Assembly (NCBI GenBank): GCA_964496245.1
Contig: CAZBZG010000022.1
Coordinates: forward strand, 1 to 25,869
Length of the DNA stretch: 25,869 bases
Direction: 5' to 3'
Source of the DNA: CAZBZG01 sp964496245
Lineage (GTDB): Bacteria > Planctomycetota > SZUA-567
This document shows, piece by piece, positions 16,810-23,417 of this stretch. The position numbers were made by a program, and so were the translations under genes. The notes under the pieces are model-generated. The model worked only from the letters and a program-made list of their open reading frames with translations. It searched no databases and was not told where the DNA came from. Every line of letters begins with the position of its first letter. The first letter of the stretch is position 1.

Positions 16810-17248
16810 TCGAGCCAAAGCCTCCTGCGCCGCGGTCGGTCTCGTCGAGCGCATCGACCACCTGCACGGCTGCATGGACCACGCGCTGGACCACCATCTG
16901 GGCGATGCGGTCGCCGCGCGCAATGGTGAACGGTTCCTTGCCAACGTTGCCGAGGATGATGCCCACGGGCCCGCGGTAGTCGGCGTCGATGGTCCCCGGT
17001 GCGTTGACGACCGTGATCCCGTGCTTGAGGGCGAGGCCGGATCGCGGACGGATCTGGACTTCGTACCCCGCGGGCACGGCCACGCGCAGGCCCGTGGGGA
17101 TCAGCCGGATCTCGCCGGGTCCAAGGTCGACAGGTTCGTCCACAGCCGCGCGCACGTCCATGCCGCTGGCTGCTTCGCTCTTGTACACGGGCAGCTCGAT
17201 GTCCGCGGTCCCCGGGTCCCGGGTCACCTGCATCTCGATCTGATCCAT
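16796..17248 (-). CDS. dut: dUTP diphosphatase
   Basis: A 150-residue trimeric dUTPase that hydrolyses dUTP to dUMP and pyrophosphate, keeping uracil out of DNA and supplying dTMP synthesis. All five family motifs are visible in order: ASGMDVRA, PRSGLALKHG, GTIDADYRGPVGIILGN (with the catalytic Asp and Tyr), RGDRIAQMVVQ and the C-terminal lid RGAGGFGSSG. ATG at 17248 begins MDQIEMQVTRD and has GGGGA upstream; the longer open frame before it shows no homology. Its stop lies inside the start region of uppP (14-bp overlap), so translation of the two is probably coupled. Confidence 0.96.
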   Translation of the reverse strand: MDQIEMQVTRDPGTADIELPVYKSEAASGMDVRAAVDEPVDLGPGEIRLIPTGLRVAVPAGYEVQIRPRSGLALKHGITVVNAPGTIDADYRGPVGIILGNVGKEPFTIARGDRIAQMVVQRVVHAAVQVVDALDETDRGAGGFGSSGIR

Positions 17249-17538
17249 GGCGCGTCCCCAACGCATGCCGTCCGAAGACGGGCGATCACGCAAATCCACG
17301 TCTGCCCGCGGGCCAGCAGACCGCACAACCATATACATTATCGGCACTGCGCCGGGGGTGAATGGAGGCAAACCGTGTGGCTGCAGGGGATTCGTGAGAC
17401 GTGGGTCGCTGAGCGGGGCGAAACGGTGTGGAGTCTGCCCCGGCTCAAGCCGATAACTACGTAAGACTTGTATGGCCGGTGCCGCACGGTGCGGGCGGCG
17501 GGTCCGTTGACGTACGACGCAAGAAAAGGGGCACACCC
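17249..17538. other. Divergent intergenic region between dut and the OMP gene
   Basis: 290 bp that must hold the promoters of both divergent genes. An AT-rich patch near 17329-17345 (CATATACATTATCGG) is a likely -10 area for dut on the minus strand, but I cannot pair it with a convincing -35. GTTGACGTAC near 17508 is too close to the OMP start to assign. Nothing else is recognised. Confidence 0.4.
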
Positions 17539-18510
17539 ATGCGCGGGAAGATCCTAGGGGTCGTGGTGACCTGCATGCTGCTGGGCTTGCAGGCGCGAGC
17601 GGGGGACGAAGGGACCGGGGAGGAGAAGTCCGTGCGCGAGCAGTTCCGGGAAAGCTGGGGCTGTCCGGGCGAGGAGATCCTGGAATTCGGCGCGCGGGTC
17701 TGGTTCACCAAGGGCAAGAGCCGCTTCGATATCACGTTTCCTGCCCTTTTCTGGCCCACGGGCAGGGGCAAGTCCGAGCTCGAGAGCGACGACACCGAAA
17801 TCAACCTCCTGATCCTGGAAGGCGAACTGCGCGTACCTCACGTGCGGTTTCTGCGCATTCTCGGGGAAGCCAGCATCAAGGAGGTGGAGACCAAGGCGGG
17901 GACCTATGCGGATGTGGACTGGGACGAGGACGATCCCAACGGCCCTTGGCGGTCGGTCATCGGCCGGTCCAAGATCCAGGACCTGGACTACTTCAAGCTC
18001 GGTCTCGGCCTGCGCGTGCTGGGACAGGACGCGTTCTGGCACAAGAAGCCGTCGCGCAGCTCGCTGACGCTGTACTCGGGGTGGCGTCACTACTCCGAAG
18101 ACATCACCATGACCGACGAGTACGAGTTCGGCGTGGGCGAGATCTTCGGCGTGGACCGGACCTACAAGTTCGAGTACAACCTGATCATGCTCGGGCTGCG
18201 GGCCCGCCTCGGCTTCGAGGACATGCTGGAAGGTCTCAGCGGCCTGGCCGATTTCACGTACTTGTGGGGCGAGTACGAGGGGCGAGGCTGGTGGAACGTT
18301 CGGCAGCAGCATTTCACGGATACGTCCAACGGCGAGGGAGTCAACCTTCGCCTCGGCCTGCAGTACCAGCGCGGCCCCGTCTCCTTTTCCGGCGGCTACG
18401 AGTGGATTTGGCTGGAAGGTCGGCACGGGTGGTCGGCGGACGGCGCGGAATTCAACCGGGTCGACAGCAACCGGATGGGCATCTACCTGGGCGCTGCCGT
18501 GCACTTCTAG
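17539..18510 (+). CDS. Putative outer-membrane beta-barrel protein
   Basis: A 323-residue exported protein that I do not recognise as a named family. A signal peptide is clear (MRGKILGVVVTCMLLGLQ, probable cleavage after ARA near residue 22). The mature part has many alternating amphipathic segments rich in Tyr, Trp and Gly, for example LKLGLGLRVLG-like strands, SLTLYSGWRHYSEDITM, VNLRLGLQYQRGPVSFSGG and the end MGIYLGAAVHF. A C-terminal Phe after a Tyr-containing strand is the usual signal for BAM-dependent insertion into the outer membrane. This supports a Gram-negative envelope. The ATG at 17539 has AAAAGGGG eight bases upstream. It converges on coaB with 36 bp between the stops. Transport, adhesion or a structural role are all possible. 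Confidence 0.75.
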   Translation: MRGKILGVVVTCMLLGLQARAGDEGTGEEKSVREQFRESWGCPGEEILEFGARVWFTKGKSRFDITFPALFWPTGRGKSELESDDTEINLLILEGELRVPHVRFLRILGEASIKEVETKAGTYADVDWDEDDPNGPWRSVIGRSKIQDLDYFKLGLGLRVLGQDAFWHKKPSRSSLTLYSGWRHYSEDITMTDEYEFGVGEIFGVDRTYKFEYNLIMLGLRARLGFEDMLEGLSGLADFTYLWGEYEGRGWWNVRQQHFTDTSNGEGVNLRLGLQYQRGPVSFSGGYEWIWLEGRHGWSADGAEFNRVDSNRMGIYLGAAVHF

Positions 18511-18546
18511 ATCAGCGAGGCGGAAGGCGTTTCGTCGGTTTAGGCT

Positions 18547-19230
18547 CTACGCCACACCCACTTCATCGAGAATGGCGGCCGCCAGGTCGCTCTTGGACGC
18601 ACAGTCGAGGCGGCGCTGCGTGCCGTCGGGCCGGATGAGGCAGGCAGGGGAGGTCCCTGCACCAAAGGCCGCCGTGGTGTTGACCACGATGGCGTCCAGG
18701 CCCTTCTGCCGAAGTTTGCGGGTCCCCGCGTCCACATCGAGCTTATCCTGAAGCGCGAACCCGAGCACCGTCTTGCCGGTACGGTCCGGATGGTCGCGGA
18801 CCGCAGCCAGAACGTCGGGCGTGCGCCGGAGCCGCAGAACCCATTCCGCATCGTCTTTGGCGCGCTTGGCGGGCAGCGTGTGCGCGGGGGCGTAGTCCGC
18901 TACCGCAGCTGCCATGAGGAGCGCCTGGCACCAGGGCAGGCCGGCGAGCACGGCTCCGCACATCTCCTGGGCCGAGCGCACGCGTACGCACGCGGCTCCG
19001 TCGGGCGGCGCGAGCGGGGTGGGCCCGAGAACGAGCAGCACACTACAGCGGCGCTGGACCGCCGCGGCCGCGAGCGCGATGCCCATGCGGCCGGTCGAGC
19101 GGTTGGTGAGGAAGCGCACGCTGTCGATGTCCTCGCAGGTCGGACCGCCTGTGACGAGTACGTGCGGCCCGGGCTGCCCGGCCAGGGTGTGGAGCGCCTG
19201 CGCGACACGGTCGGCTACAGCCTGGGACAC
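18547..19230 (-). CDS. coaB: Stand-alone phosphopantothenoylcysteine synthetase domain (CoaB-like)
   Basis: A 227-residue protein matching the C-terminal half of bacterial Dfp/CoaBC, the ligase that joins 4'-phosphopantothenate and cysteine with CTP in coenzyme A synthesis. Motifs: VLVTGGPTCEDIDSVRFLTN followed by RSTGRMG (family form GPTxExIDPVRxxxNxSSGKMG), LLMAAAVADYAP, a Lys-rich stretch LPAKRAKDD, KTVLGFALQD and DAIVVNTT with the conserved Asn. The flavin-binding decarboxylase half (CoaC) is missing and is not next door, so it should be elsewhere in the genome. The start is GTG at 19230 with GAGGAG eight bases upstream. It is the last gene of the four-gene operon, 24 bp after the YkgJ-type gene. 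Confidence 0.88.
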   Translation of the reverse strand: MSQAVADRVAQALHTLAGQPGPHVLVTGGPTCEDIDSVRFLTNRSTGRMGIALAAAAVQRRCSVLLVLGPTPLAPPDGAACVRVRSAQEMCGAVLAGLPWCQALLMAAAVADYAPAHTLPAKRAKDDAEWVLRLRRTPDVLAAVRDHPDRTGKTVLGFALQDKLDVDAGTRKLRQKGLDAIVVNTTAAFGAGTSPACLIRPDGTQRRLDCASKSDLAAAILDEVGVA

Positions 19231-19254
19231 GGGGAGCTCCTCTCCTGGTCCGAC

Positions 19255-19722
19255 CTAGGAGGCGCGGTCGCCGCAGGGGCGCGCGGGCGGGGCTGCGGCG
19301 GGCGGTGGCGAGTCGGCCAGGGCGGCGAGCAGGGGGCGATAGTTCCAGGGCACGTCGAAACGCTCGTGCAGGGCCTTGAGCCTGGCATGCGCGTCTGCAG
19401 ACAGGTCGTCCAGGCGCGATAAAACGGCAGGCGGGACTTCGCAGAAGTGGAGGCGGCAGCCAAGGGGGCGGCTCGAGCGGGCGGTACACGCTTCCGCCTT
19501 CTGATACGGGCAGCGCAGGGCCCGCCCTTGCGCAGCAGGCGGTCCGGTGTGGGCCACCAGATAGGCTGCTTCCAGGGTGGACCCGTAGAGCACGTACGGT
19601 GCGGTGTCGAAGTGGCAGCACTGCCCGCAGCCTTGGCAGACGAGGCCCATGCGCCGGATGCGGAGGTCGAGCGCATCGTAGAGGCTGGCGAGATCCGCGA
19701 ACGCGGCGTCCAGGGGGGTCAT
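19255..19722 (-). CDS. YkgJ-type cysteine-cluster protein
   Basis: A 155-residue protein of the YkgJ/'Fe-S oxidoreductase' cysteine-cluster family (zinc or iron chelating). The family pattern is visible: VCQGCGQCCHF near residue 30, then RCPYQKAEACTARSSRPLGC and RLHFC (residues ~70-95), giving about eight spaced Cys. These proteins bind metal, but no reaction has been established. The C terminus is Pro/Ala-rich and unlike the family core. The ATG at 19722 overlaps the stop of the large transglutaminase-like gene as ATGA, so translation is coupled, and coaB follows 24 bp later. Confidence 0.88.
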   Translation of the reverse strand: MTPLDAAFADLASLYDALDLRIRRMGLVCQGCGQCCHFDTAPYVLYGSTLEAAYLVAHTGPPAAQGRALRCPYQKAEACTARSSRPLGCRLHFCEVPPAVLSRLDDLSADAHARLKALHERFDVPWNYRPLLAALADSPPPAAAPPARPCGDRAS

Positions 19723-22700
19723 TCCGGCTCCTGTCCCGCGTGCGCCGCCGTGTTACCGGGCGCGTCCGCTGGAGGGGCGGCCCACTCGAGGAGCTGCTCC
19801 TCAGCGGCCTCGATGCGGCGGACCGTCTCGAGGAAAGAGGGCCAGTCGGTCAGCGAAATGCGCTGGGGTTCGAACGCGTAGTGGCGCTCGACCAGCACCC
19901 CGTCCGGCGTGCTCCTCGCCTGGAGGTGGTACGATCCGAAGGTGCGCTGGACGAGGAGCGGGCGGGGCAGGCGCCGGATGCGGCTCTCCGGGGGCAGAAC
20001 GAAGAGGACGCGGTCGGTGCCCGCCTGGACCTCCTTCAGGTGGTACGGGGTCTCGCGGTTGTCCGGGTCGTCTTCGCCTGCGGGGAGCAGCTGGAGCGGC
20101 GTCAGACAAAGGGGAACGGCGCATCCGCCGTGCTGGCGCTTGCGGAGCATGAGCGGCACCTCGGCCTCGTAGGTCTGACGGAACGGCGTGCCGCTGGCCT
20201 GGAGATCCGGCAGGTCGAGCTGCACGGTGACCACACCAGGCAGGCTGCGCGTCAGGTGATCCTCGAGACGGTTGCGCAGCTCCCGCTGGGTCGCGTGCAT
20301 GCACGCCGTCTTCTTCTCGTGGGCGGCGCGGCCGCGCACGAGGCGGGTGCCGTGGATGCGCAGGGGGCCTGTACCCGGCGGTACGTGGATGCGGCGTTCC
20401 TCCACAGTCGCGAATGCCTCGGGCGGACGCGGCGGGATGGTGCGGAAGGTGCCGGCATGTTGCCCCACGAGGAACGCGGTGGCGCCGGCCACGTCTTCCA
20501 CGAGTTCGCCGCAGCCCAGGGTGCGGTAGCGCGTGTCGAGCCAGAGGCGATCATCCTTGCCGTCCGGGCAGACCGTGACCAGGCGGAGAGGGAAGTGCCG
20601 CGACTGGGGCATTTCCCAGGCGGGTTCGTACAAAAGCCGGGGGCTCGGGCGCACGGCCGCGTACAGGGGCTCCAGACCCGCTGCGCGCAGCAGAGCCATG
20701 AGCAGGATGTTGCGATCGCCCGTGCGCTGGTGGAGAATCTGGCTGGCCTGATGCGGTCCGGTGCGGGCCTCGATTTCGGTACAGACGAACGCATGCAGGC
20801 GCGCGACCTTGTCGCGGGAGGTGTCCGAAGTCTCCGTGAGCCGGGCAACCTCGTCGCGCAGGCTGGGCGTGAGGCGAAGCCGGCTCAGGTAGGCGTTCAT
20901 CAAGAGGTGGTTGATGTCCTGCCAGGACCGACGCCCCCCCACCTCCACGAAGGGCAGCATCTCGTCGATGTGCGGGCAGCCGGGTTCGTGCACGGCGCGT
21001 GGCATGTCCCGGCCGGTCCACTTGTAGACCGTCTGGTCGCCGTCGGTGGTCTGACTGAATCGGATGTCATAGCCCTCGAAATTGCGCTCGGCGAATACGA
21101 GCGGGTAGGTGGTGGGCGTGCGTACGATCAGCTCGGAGAAGCGGAACGCCTCTTCGGTATTCGGGCTGCGGAAGTACCACTTGGGGAACCGGAAGATCTG
21201 GTCGTAATGCCCCTGCGACTCGGCGAGGTACTTGTAGTCCACGGCCGCGCCCGGGGCGAGGTTGGGCATGGTCAGGCTGTTGCGTCCCGGCAGGCGTACG
21301 GGCTCCAGCACGCGCCCGTCCGGGAGCATCGTGCGAGCCTCGATGAGGTGGCCGTACAGTTCGACCGTGCCCGCGTCCTTGATGCCGCTGCGGTGGAGGA
21401 TCTTCTGGAGTTCATGGGTGAGGCAGGCGTAGGATCCGTCGGCATAGACTTGAATCACGGCCTGGTCGATCAGCCGAACGGTTCCGCCGTTGCCGCCCGC
21501 GCTCCTGGCTGCCGCCAGCGCCAGTCGGGCATCCTGGGCATAGGGTTGCCAGAAGTCCGCGGACGCGCCTTCGAGCGTGGCCACGAGTCGGCGCAGGTCG
21601 TGCTGACCGGGTTCGCGGGCGAGGCTGGCGCGGTAGGTTTCGCGCGCTGCGTCCGGGTCGCTGGCGAGGAACAGGACGTCGCCGAGATCCCGCCACGTCT
21701 GCGCACGGTCGGGGAGAATGTCGATGGCTTGCCGAAGGCACGCCTCGGCCTGCTCGAGGGCGCCCATCTGGGCGTACAGCTCGGCCGCGTCGGCGAACAG
21801 GTCAACGCGGGGCGGAAGGGCGTCGAGGAGCGATCGGGCCTGCGGCAGCTGACCGATGCGCGCGAGGGCCCGGGCCCTTCGGAGGCGAAACGCGGGACGG
21901 TCAAGGCGGGCCTCGGCCACGCGGCGGTAGGCGGCCTCGAGCCGGGCGTGGTCGTCGAGCTGCGCGGCCAGCATGGCGTCCAGCGCCCAGGTCTCGAGGG
22001 CCTCCGGATGGGCCCGGCGCAAGGCCTCTGTCCAGGTCCGCGCTTCGGTGATCCAGTTCTGCCGGATGGCCAGACGCGCACGGAAAGCGAGGGCTGGCAG
22101 AGAGCGATCGTTCGCCTTGAGCGCGCGGCGGCAGCAGGCCAGGGCCTCGTGAAAACGCTTGCGGTCCTGCTCGTAGGAGGCCAGTCCGAGAAGGGCGGGC
22201 ACGTACCCCGGCTCGAGAGCGGCCGCGCGCGCGTACGCCTCGTGCGACTGGTTCTCGCGCTGGCCCTCGGCGAGGTGGCGGGCCGACTGGATGGCCCGCG
22301 CGTGGAGCACATGAAAGGCGGCTGTGTCGGGCGCGAGCGCGGCAGCCCGACGGCTGTGGCGGAGCGCTTCCTCGGGACGGTCCTGTTCGGCGCAGAGGGC
22401 GCCCAGCGCAGCGTGCAGGCCGGCTTCACTGGGGGCCCGCTGGTACGCTTGGCGCAGAGCCGCCAGAGCGGGTGTGGGACGGGCCGACAGGGAGGACGCC
22501 CCCGTTGTTGGGGCGCCCGCCCCGACGGGATGGAGCGTGCGATCCGGCTCCCACGTTGCGTGCTCGAGCGGCCGGCTGTCTGCGTCCAGCAGACGGAGGC
22601 TGAACATGCGGTCGGCGCCCGCCGGATAGGCCTTGATGAGCAGGCGATGCCAGCCCGCCGACAGGCGGCAGGGGCCCCAGAAGCGTTCGAGCGGGAGCGA

Positions 22701-23417
22701 CTGGGCGAGCCGGTCGTTTTGGGCGTGCGCGCGTCCATCCACCCGCAGGGCATAAGCGCACCCCGTGCGCACGTGGAACACGACCTCCCGGTCTTCCTGC
22801 AAACGAAATTGCGCGAGGAGGAAGACCACGCCCGCGCGCGGGTGGACGTGATCCCATGGGTCGAGGGCGGGCAGGCAGGCGTCGGGGCCGATTGGCCGCC
22901 AGGCGACCTCCCCGGTGGTGCCCGCGTGCCGCGCGGTCAAGTCCGGATCGTCGTCAGGACCGAACCGGGTGTAGAAGTTGGCGTGGGCGTAGCGGCCGAA
23001 CGGTCCGATCACGAACCAGTGGCGCGCGAGCGCACGCGCGTGGAGGAGACCATCCGCCTGCTCTTGCTCGCCTCGCATGGCCAGGCGCGCGGCGAGCGCG
23101 GCCCGGGCCACGTCCGTGGCCACGGGATCGCCTCGGTTGCCGGCCAGGAAGGACCGGAGCTCCTTGGTGCCCGCGGAAGGCGTGCGCAAGGCTTCGGGCG
23201 GCGTGGTTGCGGCGAGCCGCAGGGCCACCTCGGCCAGCGGCGAATCCGGATGGGTCTTTGCCTGCTCGATCCAGGCTCGGACCTTGGCGTCGGCGTCCCC
23301 GCGTGCCGCGGCCGGGTGAGACAGGAGCGCCCCAGCGCGGCCCGGATCGATGTCGGCTGCCGAAGCCGTGAGGCCGGCCCAGAGCGCGCAGAGCCCTGCG
23401 AGCGCGAAGCGCATCAT
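19719..23417 (-). CDS. Exported TPR-DUF3857 protein with degenerate transglutaminase fold
   Basis: A 1232-residue exported protein. A signal peptide (ALAGLCALWAGLTASA, cut near residue 20) is followed by a jelly-roll-like segment (about 130-290, with HWFVIGPFGRYAHANF and GWHRLLIKAYPAG), roughly eight TPR-type helix pairs (about 310-620), a DUF3857 domain (about 635-850) and a transglutaminase-like domain (about 870-965). In active relatives the nucleophile lies in a GDCKDK motif; here the sequence reads QRTGDRNILLMALLRAAG, so Arg902 replaces the Cys and the loop is about three residues shorter. His941 (SRHFPLRLV) and Asp961 (LWLDTRY) remain. It is therefore probably a non-enzymatic paralogue of the upstream gene. 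Start ATG-ATG at 23417 overlaps the upstream stop. Function unknown; a periplasmic binding or scaffold role is inference. Confidence 0.88.
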   Translation of the reverse strand: MMRFALAGLCALWAGLTASAADIDPGRAGALLSHPAAARGDADAKVRAWIEQAKTHPDSPLAEVALRLAATTPPEALRTPSAGTKELRSFLAGNRGDPVATDVARAALAARLAMRGEQEQADGLLHARALARHWFVIGPFGRYAHANFYTRFGPDDDPDLTARHAGTTGEVAWRPIGPDACLPALDPWDHVHPRAGVVFLLAQFRLQEDREVVFHVRTGCAYALRVDGRAHAQNDRLAQSLPLERFWGPCRLSAGWHRLLIKAYPAGADRMFSLRLLDADSRPLEHATWEPDRTLHPVGAGAPTTGASSLSARPTPALAALRQAYQRAPSEAGLHAALGALCAEQDRPEEALRHSRRAAALAPDTAAFHVLHARAIQSARHLAEGQRENQSHEAYARAAALEPGYVPALLGLASYEQDRKRFHEALACCRRALKANDRSLPALAFRARLAIRQNWITEARTWTEALRRAHPEALETWALDAMLAAQLDDHARLEAAYRRVAEARLDRPAFRLRRARALARIGQLPQARSLLDALPPRVDLFADAAELYAQMGALEQAEACLRQAIDILPDRAQTWRDLGDVLFLASDPDAARETYRASLAREPGQHDLRRLVATLEGASADFWQPYAQDARLALAAARSAGGNGGTVRLIDQAVIQVYADGSYACLTHELQKILHRSGIKDAGTVELYGHLIEARTMLPDGRVLEPVRLPGRNSLTMPNLAPGAAVDYKYLAESQGHYDQIFRFPKWYFRSPNTEEAFRFSELIVRTPTTYPLVFAERNFEGYDIRFSQTTDGDQTVYKWTGRDMPRAVHEPGCPHIDEMLPFVEVGGRRSWQDINHLLMNAYLSRLRLTPSLRDEVARLTETSDTSRDKVARLHAFVCTEIEARTGPHQASQILHQRTGDRNILLMALLRAAGLEPLYAAVRPSPRLLYEPAWEMPQSRHFPLRLVTVCPDGKDDRLWLDTRYRTLGCGELVEDVAGATAFLVGQHAGTFRTIPPRPPEAFATVEERRIHVPPGTGPLRIHGTRLVRGRAAHEKKTACMHATQRELRNRLEDHLTRSLPGVVTVQLDLPDLQASGTPFRQTYEAEVPLMLRKRQHGGCAVPLCLTPLQLLPAGEDDPDNRETPYHLKEVQAGTDRVLFVLPPESRIRRLPRPLLVQRTFGSYHLQARSTPDGVLVERHYAFEPQRISLTDWPSFLETVRRIEAAEEQLLEWAAPPADAPGNTAAHAGQEPE

